Below are positions 48,518-59,000 of a DNA stretch of 64,000 nt, one piece after another (within the stretch, counting starts at the first letter, position 1; each line of letters begins with the position of its first letter). The translations under genes were made by a program, and so were the position numbers. This DNA is from Diplolepis rosae. Its lineage: Eukaryota; Arthropoda; Insecta; Hymenoptera; Diplolepididae. Under the pieces are notes generated by a model that did not search any database, was not told where the DNA came from, and saw only the letters and a list, made by a program, of their open reading frames with translations. The stretch lies in the NCBI GenBank assembly GCA_030998225.1, contig JAPYXD010000308.1, positions 2,800,001 to 2,864,000 of the forward strand. Reading direction: 5' to 3'.

Positions 48518-49259
48518 TTACTTTTGTACTTGCACATGTGAGCGTTTTAGTCTATTAATGTAAACTACAGTAGGTTTGCCTTTATAGCTTATTTTTACAT
48601 TCCCTTTTCCTAAAACTTCCAATATTTCATAAGGCCCTGTATAATGGCTGTCAAGTTTTTTAATTTTACCTCCTTTTAATAAAAATACGTTATCTCCAAT
48701 TTTTACTTCTACAGGATTTATTTTTTTATCATAATATATTTTCTCTGCTTTGGTCAGTAAGTACTCCTTTCGGTGATCCAAATATGCAAATAAATTTTTT
48801 CACGAAAGCATCTGCTTTCGTACTAGCTCTGTGATTAGGAAGAGGTATTGCTAAAGAATATTTGATAAAATTGTCTTGTATCGTTAGAATATATAAGTTA
48901 CCAGATTTTGTTTCAGGTAGTGGACCAACAATGTCCATTGATATTTTTTCAAAAGCAGTAGTGGGTGTGTCAGTGATTATCATAGGATTTTTTGTTTTGA
49001 CTCTGATTAGTTTTTTCAGTTGACATTGTAAACAGCCTTGAGTATATTTTTGAATGTCTACTTTCATATTTTCCCAAAAAAACTTTTGGCGAATTCGGAT
49101 ATAAGTTTTTGTGACGCCTTTATGGTCTCCTAATGCTGAAGAATGAGCTTCTTCAATTAAATGAGTTCGTTGTTCCTTTGTTGGATATTGCGTTATTCCA
49201 TTGCAAACAATAATTTTTGTAGTTGAATTTGAAAAAATTGAATCGAAAATTGATTTCAC
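48518..49259 (-). pseudogene. Integrase with internal deletion
   Basis: The N-terminal zinc-binding part is present (HLIEEAHSSALGDHKGV with paired His, then CLQCQ). The catalytic core starts with KISMDIVGPLPETKSG (first Asp) and reaches GSPKGVLTDQS (second Asp). There the frame breaks and joins directly to EKIYYDKKINPVEVKIGDNV and GPYEILEVLGKG, the C-terminal DNA-binding region. The segment with the catalytic Glu is absent; the junction lies near 48755. Integration by this protein is impossible. The C-terminal frame ends at 48518. Confidence 0.85.
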
Positions 49260-50077
49260 TTCTTCTGCTCATAATTCTGTTCAAAATTCTTTTCGAAATT
49301 TTCCTCAAAATCTTCTTCAAAATTATCTTCCAAATTTTCTTCATAATTTTCTTCATCATTTCCTTCGTGTGAGGTTTCAATGTCGTTGATTTCATCTTCT
49401 GAGGTTGAAAAATAATTCTCACTTTCTTCACTTTCAAATTCATTAATATTTTTTGGCTTCTTGGCATTCTTCTTTTGGTTTTTTTCTTGAGTTTGTTTCA
49501 AATAATCTAAATAATCAGGATCAGAGTCGGAATCTGATTCTACTTTTGTTCGGCTTCCTTTTTGCATATTTATTTCTGGTAGTTCATCTTCATATATTTG
49601 TTTTCTTGGTCTGCCTCTCTTTCTTTTTGTTTGAGAGGGAATATTTTTTAAATTTGTTACTAGATTTTTTCTTGGCCTACCTCGTGGTTTTTTCACAAGA
49701 GGTTTAGAAGAAAAATTTTCGTCTAATTTTTCTTGAGTTTCATTTCGATTCAAATTTTTTGCTTTTTCTTGCTCTATTCTCTTTTGAGCTCTTGTAGTAA
49801 TAGTTTTCCATGATAAATTTTCGTATTTTTTGGAAAACATTGGACTTAATAAAAATATTGTCATAAAAATATGTCTTGAAGCCATATTTTTTAGTAAATT
49901 TGTGTATTTTAAAATATTTTTACCAATCTCACTAAATAATTCTTCACTAAGAAATTCTTGTAAAAATTCTGGAATTTTTGAGTCAATATTTAATATTTGG
50001 GCATCTGAAATTTCGCCAAAATGATCTTGATTTCTCTTTGTTATCATCAATGGGGTTTCTTGAGAGAGCGTCTGCAT
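49256..50077 (-). CDS. Acidic linker with two AT-hooks between RNase H and integrase
   Basis: A long open frame (about 270 codons) fills the gap between RNase H and integrase. It contains two AT-hook cores, KKPRGRPRKN (about 49666-49696) and KRKRGRPRKQ (about 49599-49628), which bind the minor groove of AT-rich DNA, followed by a strongly acidic Asp/Glu/Asn-rich tail (SDSDSDPDYLDYL and repeated ENFEE-type steps). It overlaps the RNase H frame at one end and the integrase frame at the other by small shifts, so it is probably part of one polyprotein. The usual gypsy linker here is much shorter. It might tether integrase to AT-rich chromatin; that is inference. Confidence 0.6.
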   Translation of the reverse strand: MQTLSQETPLMITKRNQDHFGEISDAQILNIDSKIPEFLQEFLSEELFSEIGKNILKYTNLLKNMASRHIFMTIFLLSPMFSKKYENLSWKTITTRAQKRIEQEKAKNLNRNETQEKLDENFSSKPLVKKPRGRPRKNLVTNLKNIPSQTKRKRGRPRKQIYEDELPEINMQKGSRTKVESDSDSDPDYLDYLKQTQEKNQKKNAKKPKNINEFESEESENYFSTSEDEINDIETSHEGNDEENYEENLEDNFEEDFEENFEKNFEQNYEQKK

Positions 50078-51400
50078 TTACATTCATTTTTCCTGCTTCG
50101 TAAATTACATCAAAATCATATTCTGCGAGTTTCAATCTCCAAAGTGAAACTCGTGAACAAGGGTCTTTAGAATTTTGAAACCAAACTAGAGGTTTGTGAT
50201 CAGTCACTAAAGTAAATTTTCTTCCATACAAATAAGGACGAAAATGAGTTACACAAAATGTTATAGCAAGAGCTTCTTTTTCATATGTATCATATTTTTT
50301 CTCAGTATCGCTTAGACTACGTGAAGCATATGCTATTGGTTTATCTTTAACTATTTTGTGAGTATAAAAGGTTGAGAAAAATCAGGTCGTTGTAAAAGTG
50401 GTTCTTCACATAATTTTGCTTTTAAAATATCGAAAGCTGCTTGTTGTTTTTCTGTCCAATTAAAAGGTATATCTTTTTTCAGAAGTTGATTTAAAGGACT
50501 TGCAATTTTTGAAAATCCATCAATAAATCGTCTATAATATCCTGCTAAGCCTAAAAATTGTTTAACATTTTTCTGTGTTTTTGGGACTGGAAAGTTTTTT
50601 ACAGCTATTATTGTTTTTGGATCTGGGCGTACTCCATTTTTATCAATTATATGACCTAAATATCCTACTTCAGGTCGTAAAAATTCGCATTTTTCTGGTT
50701 GTAAGTGAAGATTTGCTTTTCTAAGTCTTTCTGCTAAATTGTTAAATTTAATTTCGTGCTCTTCTAGAGTATTTGCATATATAACTATGTCATCAAGATA
50801 TACAAAAAATTCCGTTCCGATTAATCCAGTTAATGTTAAATCCATTAATCTCTGAAATGTGGCTTGTGCAGTTTTTAAACCGAAAGGCATTCTATCGAAT
50901 TCGTAATGACCGTGAGGTGTAGAAAACGCGGTTTTATGCGAGTCTTTTGGATCCATTTTTATATGGTGAAAACCGGTAGCTAAATCAAACACTGAAAAAT
51001 ATTTTGCTGATCTTAGAGAATCAAGTATATCGTTTATATTAGGTAGAGGATACGAATCGCCAATTGTTTTTTCATTTAATTTACGAAAATCAAGAACCAT
51101 TCTCCATTTTATTTTTCCTTGAGAATCAGGTTTTTTAGGAACTATCCACACTGGAGTGTTATATGGTGATTGTGAGGGCTTTATTATTTTATTTTTTAAT
51201 AATTCATCGACTTGTCTTGTAATTTCTTCCTTGTGAACTGGGGGAAATCTATACTGTCTTGAAAAAATTGGAGCGTCATCTACAGTAGGAATTGAATGTT
51301 GTAATACATTAGTAGCTTCAAGTGGTTCTCCTGGGATTTGAAATAGGTCTGCATTATTTTTAATTAATTTTTCTACATGTTCATATTCATCTTGATTTAA
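49983..51400 (-). pseudogene. gypsy reverse transcriptase and RNase H
   Basis: RT runs from about 51400 to 50351 on the minus strand: VHKEEITRQVDELLKN, YNTPVWIVPKKPD, KWRMVLDFRKLNEKT, YFSVFDLATGFHHIKMD (first catalytic Asp), FDRMPFGLKTAQATFQRLM, and FVYLDDIVIY with the catalytic DD. RNase H follows with KPIAYASRSLSDTEKKYDTY and TDHKPLVWFQNSKD, ending ADALSRNP. Between FSQPFILT and KDKPIAYAS the expected segment with the first RNase H Asp (TDAS-like) is deleted, and the frame changes. The motifs place it in Ty3/gypsy. Confidence 0.9.
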
Positions 51401-51528
51401 ATGGTCTTACAGAAGAAGTTTTTTAATACATTCTACTCTGTCTTCGTCTGTTACATTATAAATTTTGCACGACTTAATTAGAAAATTGTCAGTTCTGAAA
51501 AAGTTATTTAATATTTTACTTGATAAAT

Positions 51529-52119
51529 CTACGTTATTTGATTGTTTAAAATTATGTAATTTTCAATTTGTTTATAACATTCTTGTTCTTCAAAATCTTC
51601 TAAATTAAATATTGGGACGGATAATGTCATTGGTATTTCATTTGTATTTGCAAATTTTAAATAAGCTTTTCCTTTGTGATTTTTTACAACTGCGTCACCT
51701 ACGTAGACGCCATCTTGGATATGTAATTGAGGTACATACCCTTCACTCTTTTCTGTATTTTTTATATTAACATAAAATGTTGTAACTGTTCGAGCTGGAA
51801 TAGTAAATGTATTGGTAGATTTAAAAGGGTAACAGTGGTTCTCAATTTCTAAGCATTTTGAAGTATAGTTTATATTCACACTATTATCTTGAAATAGTTC
51901 TGATCCTAATACTCCATCTTCTTCTACTGGGACTTCATTCGAAATAATGTTAAAAATCGTTGGATAACCGAAAATGTTTATTTTTACTTGTCCTAATGTG
52001 TAAAGTGGTAAATCATTAATTCCTGTAAGTTTTAATACGTTTTGGCTATTTATTGATACTTCAGGGTTGAGAACCTTTCGTTTAATTAAATTTCGAGCAG
52101 CACCAGTATCAATCATCAT
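51529..52119 (-). CDS. Retropepsin-like aspartic protease region
   Basis: The ORF begins MMIDTGAARNLIKRKVL, with DTGA as the catalytic motif, followed by a flap-like region and DGVLGSELF, the conserved hydrophobic-Gly turn of retropepsins. Residues beyond about 100 form a linker to RT with no recognised domain. It is in a different frame from gag and RT; an in-frame stop near 51407 lies between it and the RT core. Confidence 0.75.
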   Translation of the reverse strand: MMIDTGAARNLIKRKVLNPEVSINSQNVLKLTGINDLPLYTLGQVKINIFGYPTIFNIISNEVPVEEDGVLGSELFQDNSVNINYTSKCLEIENHCYPFKSTNTFTIPARTVTTFYVNIKNTEKSEGYVPQLHIQDGVYVGDAVVKNHKGKAYLKFANTNEIPMTLSVPIFNLEDFEEQECYKQIENYIILNNQIT

Positions 52120-52326
52120 GTGTGTTGGGTTTTTTAAACCTTCCGTTGATATTATAATTGATGGAATTGAAGTGGAGTTTGGAATATTTATTTTTGTTGT
52201 TGTATGATCGTTAGAAGTGGATGCCAGTGGTTCTCGATTTATTCTTTCCTCAGTGCACCCGTGCTGGGGAGAGCTTTGGAGTTTTCCTGATGAGCTGTTT
52301 GTGATTGGCTATTTGATCGTATCTTG

Positions 52327-54114
52327 CAGTCTCGTACTAAATAACCGGGTTCTTTACAGTAATTGCAATTTATTTTAGTATAATTTAAATTTTGTTGAGT
52401 GTTATTATTCTGTAAAAATCTATTTTCATATGATTTATTTCTATTTTGGAACTGTCCGGAGTTAAAGTTTTTATACTGTCCTGGATTCCATTGTCTATTA
52501 TTATTATTAACACTCTTGTTATTATTGTAAAAATTTCTAGGAAAATTATTATTATTGTTGTATCTTTGTTGTAAAAAATTATTATTATTGCTTCTATATA
52601 GTAATTATTATTTCTATTTTGCAAATTATTATTGTTATTTTTATTAAAATTATAATTTTTATTTCTTAAAAAATTGTTATTCGGAAAATTATTGTAATTG
52701 TTTCTTGAAAAATTATTATTATTACTTCTTTGACCATGTAAATTACTATATCTTTGTTGGTTAGGATGCAAAAAATTTTTTTGTTTATTATTAAGAACTG
52801 CATCTTGAGCTTTACTTAAATTAAAACATTTTTCAGTATTGTGACCTGGTTTTTTACAAATTAAACAAATAGTTTGGTTTTCAAGTGCTACTTTAAATCA
52901 AGTTGTTTTATTATTTTTATTATTAGTTGATTCGTAACTTTTTGAATAATCCATGTTTTTATTTCTTCGTAGTGCGGAATTTGCAGCTAATCTTCGTTCT
53001 ATATCGATACTGTCGCTAATAACTTCTTTAAAAGTATCCTTTTCTTCAACACGAATTTCTAACTCAGGACGCAAACCGCGTATAAAACATTGAATTACGT
53101 CTTTTTCAAAGTTTACTTTAAAAATTATTATCTACCTGACCATTATTATTGAGCCTGTGAGCATTTTCGATTTTGTCGGCAATTTCTTTTATCCTAGTAG
53201 CATAGGAAAGTACATTTTCTCTTTCCCACATAAATGTATTACCTAATTCTCCCTGTAACTGGTACACGCTTTTCGCAGGGGCATATACTCTTTTCAATTT
53301 TTCTATCAATTCTTCTATTGTTGCATAAGTTGAACCAAAAATGCATTTTCTAGCTTCTCCAGTTAATTTAACTCTTAATAACCTTGCGAGGTTTTCTTGA
53401 GCTGCAAGTGTCGGTAGCATTGCCTTTGCCTCCATGCAACCCTCAATAAAATGTAACAATGGGAGGTTGCTTCCGTCGAACAATGGGACCACCTCTAGCG
53501 CGTCGCGTAAGGATACCTGCTGGCTGTTGGGTATGACTACGACCATTTCTTCGCTATTTACTATTACTGGATTATCTTGATTTATGACTTCTGTGTCGCT
53601 TTTGTTGTCGTCGCTGTCGTTGTTACTAATTATAGATTCGCGTGCCAATGAGGTTTCCAATCTTTCTTTCAAAGTTTTATTATCTATCGTTATTACTTTT
53701 GAGCAATTATTTGCTTAGCAAATTGAATTCGTCAAAATAAGATAATTCGTTCGTTAGAGTTTGATCTTGATTACTAGATCCTGTTACAATGCTTAAATCT
53801 GGACAGAAACTTGAATGGAACTTGCTAGTTTTTTCTGAATTTTCACTTGATATATTTTGATTATTAATTAGAGTCTTGTCTAAACTTGAATCATCTAACT
53901 TAAGAGTGTTATTTAATTCTTGTTCTGTAGGGATTGGATCAGGGATATTTTGGCATTTATTATCAGCTGAATATTCTCTATTTCTAATTGGTTTTATTTT
54001 TAAACTACCCTTTTGGTTCAAATCGACTATTTTTGCAAGCTGACTATCTTGTTTAGCTTGACTACGTGTTATAACTTTCGGGGTAGATTCTAAGGGGATA
54101 TTAGGTTTTGACAT
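52327..54114 (-). pseudogene. gag polyprotein, frameshifted
   Basis: The ATG at 54114 opens MSKPNIPLESTPKVITRSQ, a low-complexity N-terminal part of 135 residues. After a frameshift near 53690 the capsid-like part follows with VPLFDGSNLPLLHFIEGCM and LRVKLTGEARKCI, continuing past another shift at 53112 (one extra T in a T run) into FIRGLRPELEIRVEEKDTF. A zinc knuckle CLICKKPGHNTEKC lies at 52826-52867, an Asn-rich stretch follows (52400-52770), and a second knuckle CNYCKEPGYLVRDC at 52327-52368 has Tyr in place of the zinc-binding His. There are also stop codons between blocks. Confidence 0.8.
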
Positions 54115-54884
54115 TGAGTCATTATAAATTTACAATATTTTATATTGAGCGTTGTCTTAGATTGTTTATTGTTATTTTAAATTATTCGATTGTTTATAAC
54201 AATAAAAAAAACTATGTATAAAATTTGTTTTTCATGAAAAATAAAATCAGATTAGTAGAATTTATTTTTAATTTGTTTATTTATTTTTCATAACAATATA
54301 ATTTGAAATGAAATTTGTATTTCTTCATTTGGAAATAAAATAATGATATGAAAATATAATTATTTCAATATTTTAATTAAATAAATAATCGCTCAATTGG
54401 TTGTAAATTTATAATTTTTAATAATAAATTTCTTAAAATAATAAAGTATTTTTCTTTACCAACTGCATGTGCCTTTTATGTAAATTAAAATAATTTATTT
54501 TATTTATTTATAAATTGTTTATAACAATTAAACAAATTTGTTTATAACAATGATCATTCGAAATATTCATAAATTATTTTTATTATATTAGACAAGTTAA
54601 CTTATGTGCAAATCTTTGGACAATTTTTTTTTTTTGCAATTAAAAATATTCTGGTTTTTATGTTTGTTTTAACTTAAATCCAAACTTAGTTAACAAATTA
54701 GAATTTCTTTTCAAATAAGATAAGTTACTTAATCACTTAGGTTAGCCTCAAGGTCAGATCCCTTTGTGATTTAACAAATCTATTTTATTGAAATTTTAAG
54801 TTTTCAAGTTGAAATAATATTTCGAAATCATTTATTTATTCACTATTAACAATCAATGTGTTAAATTTCAATTGACTTGTATTT
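54115..54884 (-). other. Leader between PBS and gag
   Basis: About 770 bp of AT-rich untranslated leader. No ORF of note; several poly-T and poly-A runs. Confidence 0.5.
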
Positions 54885-54901
54885 CCCGGGCCGATGCGCC
54901 A
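54885..54901 (-). promoter_or_regulatory. Primer-binding site, tRNA-Gly-like
   Basis: Minus strand TGGCGCATCGGCCCGGG begins 14 bases inside the 5' LTR. Apart from one mismatch at the discriminator position and one extra C, it is complementary to the 3' end of a glycine tRNA (CCGATGC, discriminator, CCA). A different tRNA is possible. Confidence 0.5.
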
Positions 54902-54915
54902 GAAAAAAGGAAGCA

Positions 54916-55691
54916 TGTTACGTCACAAGTACGTAAATACTTTGATCGAAGATTCCTCGTTTTAAGTTAGGATCGAACGATCCTCGCTTAGGGATGAGGA
55001 TAAGTCAATGAAAAGACACAATGATTATGAAGTAAGACATTTAAGTTTATTTGAATTATAAATTTAATATTAGAAAATTCTAAAGTTAAATATAAAAAGT
55101 CAATCCAAATAACAAATCGATGCAAACAATATGGCACGGGCAATTGGTAAAATATCGAGAGAGAGAGAGAGAGACAGAGAGAGAGATGTTCTGTACCTTA
55201 TTAGTTTCTTAAGTTCCCTTAAGTATAATCCTCACAGGCGTGATTGAGATGCGATTCCCACAGGTGTGACTGCGATGGAGTGAATATCCCACAGGTGTGA
55301 CAAGGACACAACATTTATTCACCCTTTTTGGCACTGAGTCTAAGATCCCTTCAAGGATAGTAAAACGGACCACAGTAAATTTATGACTCTCGGGTCTTTA
55401 CACTGTCAAACTGCACGGTATAATTGTCTCACGCTGAGAATCCTTTTTAGTTTTTTAGAAAACGCCGCACTTAAATTCTGCTCACAAGACTAGTTTTCCC
55501 TTGGCGGCGTGTACTTTTTATATTATATTTTTTGGTGATGTCACGCATTGCGCAGTCTCCCACTGCGTGTGACGTAGTTATACCTCTCTTTTCAATAGGT
55601 AGTTTTCTCTCTCTTTTAGTAACTTCCCCAGATTTCTCTCTAGACCTAGCCTATGCCTATAGTACATTCTAATGCGTCGCGGGACGTGACA
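54916..55691 (-). repeat. 5' LTR (776 bp)
   Basis: On the minus strand it starts TGTCACGTCCCGCGACGC and ends GTGACGTAACA, with the standard TG...CA borders. It contains a GA microsatellite (55160-55190), three or four copies of CACAGG.GTGA (55234-55302), and an AT-rich TTATATTATATTTTT stretch near 55520 that could hold the promoter. It is the only full LTR. Confidence 0.75.
55160..55302. repeat. GA microsatellite and CACAGGYGTGA repeats in the LTR
   Basis: A GA run with one CA interruption (55160-55186) is followed by repeats of CCACAGGTGTGAC spaced about 25-35 bp (about 55235, 55260, 55290). Repeated short words in an LTR often act as enhancer elements; here that is inference. Confidence 0.5.
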
Positions 55692-56370
55692 CCACGAAAA
55701 TTTTTCCATATTACGAAAATTAGGGTTTTGACTCTTCTTTACAGAGATTGTTGCGAAAAAATTGATTAAATATTTTTCAACATACAAAAGTAAAGAAATA
55801 AACGCAAAATCGTTTTTTCTAAATTTTTCCCCTTTCGAAATTTTTTTTATTCGCGGATTTAGATTCTTTGATGTCTGTTATAAAATATGACGAGGCTCTT
55901 CAAAATTCCATAACTTCAGAATCAATGATCTAGCCATTTTGATCCAATCGTCATATTTTATAACAGACTTCAAAGAATCTAAATCCGCGAATAAAAAAAA
56001 TTTCGAAAGGGGAAAAATTTAGAAAAAAACGATTTTGCGTTTATTTCTTTACTTTTGCATGTTAAAAAATATTTAATCAATTTTTTTACAACAATCTCTG
56101 CGAAGAAGAGTCAAAACCTCAATTTTCGTAACTGGGAAAAATTTTCGTAGGAACAATTGTTTTCAAGATAAGCAGGCTTGAAAGTGCGCTTGCTATGTCG
56201 AAAATATCATTTCTTAGAAAATTCGAACAATCGTACACTTGTAAACAAATTTTTTTTTGGCCAAACAAAAAATACGTGTCTGTTTATTGTTGATAAAGAA
56301 CCGAAAAGAAATTATCTTGTTCAAATCTGCGACATCGACTGTCAATCTAATATAGAATGATCCATATACT

Positions 56371-57528
56371 TCATTTTAACTAGTGAATTTTCCTCTTTGC
56401 TACCCCCTGAGGTAGAATCTCTATAAAAGCCAGGAAAAATTCCGATACGTTTTTCTCAGTGTACTTAAATATCTTCTTTTTTTTGCACAGCCCTTATCTG
56501 ATTATTTTTATAATAGGACTTGTATCGACCCTCGAAACATAATTTCATACAATGATATTGTGAATAAATAATTGGCTTTAGGGTCCAGAAATGATAACTC
56601 AGGAAGTTACTTATTTTCAAACGTTTCGACTCTAATCGGAGTCCTTAACAGTGATCTTTATTTCTAGATATTTAGAACAGTGGATAAAATATTGCACATA
56701 TGAGCCCTATTTTGTAATAAACTTTGGTTATGTGGAAAATGTAAAATATCGTAAGAAAATTGACATAAAATTGTACAGAAAACATCGATAAATTACCTAA
56801 AAACTTTCATAGGAATAACAATAAAATTCTAACACATAACTTTAAGGTAAATCAACTAAAAAACTAGTATATATTTTTTTCTAAATGCTACTGAAGATAT
56901 AGATGCAACTACATATGTAGTATAAAATTACGAAGGATTATTTATAAAAATTAGCTTAGAATTGCTAATACGAATTATACACTGTTAGAAATTTCTACCG
57001 CAATTTCCCAGAACATGTGAGTAGAGTTTTATTCAGCTACAGCCTCCCAAAATTCAGACAGAATTTCAGGACATTCTATTACTTTTTAGTAAATTTATGA
57101 AAAATTTTCTTTTTTTTAACATTAAATCCCAGTTTCAAAGTGTTGAATATTTTGTATATTGTATATTTCCCTAGAAATACTGATACTTCTAATAGGAATA
57201 ATTTTACGTTTTGGTAACTGAAGTTCAATGCAGTTAAATGCAGCTGAAAATTCAGCCACATGCAACTGAAACTCAGTTACAGTTTCGCAATTTTATGATA
57301 AATTTTATAATAGTTCAGTTACAGTTTGGTAGATTTTGAGATACATTTTTTTAAAATTCAGTTGAGCTCCATAATACAGCACGAGCTGTACCACACGTAA
57401 GGGACAACATTTGCCCCTTACTTTCGCGCATCTGCACATCCGAAATCTGTGCAACGGCCGCTTCGAATTTGCAATGTAGCCGGCGTACAGTAGGCGGTGC
57501 ACGTAGTGCACCGAAATTTTTTCAGTAT
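56371..57528. other. AT-rich sequence with a PLE-like RNA motif
   Basis: No gene is supported. The RNA-motif remnant is at 56618-56651. Imperfect CAGTTA/CAGCTG-type repeats run at about 57190-57320. A GC-richer patch (57400-57510) precedes the SINE and includes GGTGCACGTAGTGCACCG, a short perfect palindrome. Confidence 0.4.
56618..56651 (-). ncRNA. Degenerate hammerhead-like motif
   Basis: On the minus strand: TCA, CTGTTAA, G, GACTC, loop, GAGTC, GAAACGTT, TGA. Stem II pairs over five bases with a sequence unlike the other families, and TCA/TGA closes it. The core CTGTTAA differs from CTGAAGA, so it is likely inactive. No arm partner is in the window. Confidence 0.4.
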
Positions 57529-57720
57529 GGTAAGCGAGAATAGCCGAAAGGATTCAGGCGTTAGGAATGCGTTTAGTTATGTAGATATAGGTAGGTTAGA
57601 GGGTTCGAATCCAAAAGCGAATATGAAATTTTTAATTTAAGCGTGCGATTACAAATAATGTATCATTGTGTACTTGGATATCTTAACATAAACAACGTAT
57701 TATTATATAATATTTGTGTC
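57529..57720 (+). repeat. tRNA-derived SINE, copy 2
   Basis: The head (57529-57620) has TAGCCGAAAGGATTCAGGCG as A box and GGGTTCGAATCC as B box, as in a serine/leucine-type tRNA. The body to about 57720 matches positions 20-91 of the window. It is the most complete copy here; no poly-A tail is evident. Confidence 0.6.
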
Positions 57721-57939
57721 CATGTTTCCACTGAAACCTCTCCCCTCTTAAAAGTAACAAATCCCCTTCCCCTTTTCTTTCTTCTGTTCTGTCCCATTTA
57801 TTCAAACGGAAATATTAACTTCGCCGCTTGAAAACCACTATATTAATTTCTGATCCTGTTTGCCTCATTATTTTGAAACGATATCATACTAAAATATGAT
57901 TCATTTTTATGAATTACTCGATCGAATTAACACTAGCTT

Positions 57940-58162
57940 TCCACGATACTACTACTTTTCAAATCAGTTTTATTCCAGTCATGTGACAGAGTGGCGGACT
58001 GACATCCGTCTGTCGACTCTTTTGCTCGACTGGAGGGAAAAATTTGTCTTTTTAGAAAATTGTATAATTTTGAACGTTTTAAACTTTAGTGTCCTTCTCG
58101 TTTCGTGTTTGTGCATATGTGTGTTGTGTTGTGCGTGCTCCATGAAGGATCCATGCTAATTT
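57940..58162 (+). repeat. Fragment of an element-3-like arm
   Basis: TTCAAATCAGTTTTATTCCAG, TGTGACAGAGTGGCGGACT, TTTAGTGTCC and GAAGGATCCA align in order with the element 3 right arm (24988-25194). It lacks the terminal RNA motif because a mariner cuts it at 58164. Confidence 0.6.
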
Positions 58163-58164
58163 TA

Positions 58165-58998
58165 CAGTCTGTTCAACAAGAGCGAGTTCTCGATTTTTCG
58201 AAAACTATTAGAGATTTTTGAACTTTTTTTTTTTAATGAAAGTACATTCAAAGGACTGCGGCGCAATTACCAAGGCGATTCAGTAGCGTTCGAATCGTCC
58301 GAGAGAGCAGAAGTGAGTCATAATGAGTTCTCTGTACGCGAAACGTTTTGAAGCGGTCTTCTTGTGTACCCATCCACTTAAGAGTGGTTTAATCGTTTCA
58401 AAGAAGGCCGCACTTCTGTTGATAGCGATTCTCATTCTGCCCGACCTTCGACGACAAAAACATTGGATAATATTAAGCGGGTGCGACTTGCGATTGAGGG
58501 TGATCGTCGATTAACTGTTCGTGAACTAGAAAATGATCTCGGAATACCGAAAACTACCGTTTGGGAAATTCTGAACAAGATTTTAGGAATGACTCGCGTG
58601 TGTGCGGTGACTGACTTTTTCACCACGATAACACGCCAGCGCATTCATCGAATCTTGTGCAGCAGTTTCTGAGTAAACACAGTATGGCATTACTTCGACA
58701 ACCTCCTTTCAGTCCCGACATAGCCCCCTGTAACTTTTGGCTGTTTCCAAAACTCAAACAACCACTCAAAGGACAGCGATTCGATGACAAAACGACGGTT
58801 GAAAATAATGCGACGAGCGTACTCAAGGCTATTCCTAAAAGTGAGTTCCAGGACTATTTCGAGAAGTGGAAAAATCGCTGGAACCGTGTTATTCAATCAA
58901 GTGGGGATTACGTTGAAGGATGCCACCCGCCCGATGATGAAGAATAACGCCAGCGCGGAGATATAAAGGTAGGCCCGATACTTTCCGGACAGACCCCG
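58165..58998 (+). mobile_element. Deleted mariner (834 bp)
   Basis: Flanked by TA (58163-58164, 58999-59000). The right end GGGGTCTGTCCGGAAAGTAT is well formed; the left end (CAGTCTGTTCAACAAGAGCG) is more diverged. The ATG at 58324 opens MSSLYAKRFEAVFL; a frameshift precedes the helix-turn-helix region (LTVRELENDLGIPKTTVWEI). A deletion then joins directly to the end of the catalytic domain: HHDNTPAHSSNLVQQFL with the second catalytic Asp, and PDIAPCNFWLFPKLKQPL, where the third catalytic residue is Asn rather than Asp. The first Asp is lost. The C-terminus PPDDEE is intact. Inactive. Confidence 0.8.
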
Positions 58999-59000
58999 TA

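Larger units (their letters stand above)
47890..55691 (-). mobile_element. Ty3/gypsy-type LTR retrotransposon, defective
   Basis: It runs on the minus strand between CCAC duplications (47886-47889 and 55692-55695). Order: 5' LTR (54916-55691), primer-binding site, gag, protease, RT, RNase H, AT-hook linker, integrase, a CARD-domain ORF, and a 46-bp remnant of the 3' LTR. Several frameshifts, at least two internal deletions (RNase H, integrase) and an in-frame stop near 51407 make it non-autonomous. Some frameshifts lie in A/T homopolymers and could be sequencing errors. The intact duplication and the clean split of a palindromic host element fix its borders. Confidence 0.85.
47667..56370. mobile_element. 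Palindromic element split by the gypsy insertion
   Basis: AGTATATGGGTCATTCCATA at 47667 is inverted at the right end (56351-56370). The arms continue inward through 47889 and 55692-55905 on one side and 55915-56150 on the other, meeting near 55905-55915. Removing the LTR element leaves about 0.9 kb that folds almost completely on itself. The two arms differ at scattered positions, for example GTTCCCAC versus GTTCCTAC at the gypsy target. Confidence 0.7.

Noticed and set aside
48518..49259. Gag-pol region as an endogenous retrovirus with envelope
   Set aside because: No envelope-like ORF with signal peptide or membrane anchor follows integrase; the only ORF there is the CARD-domain one.
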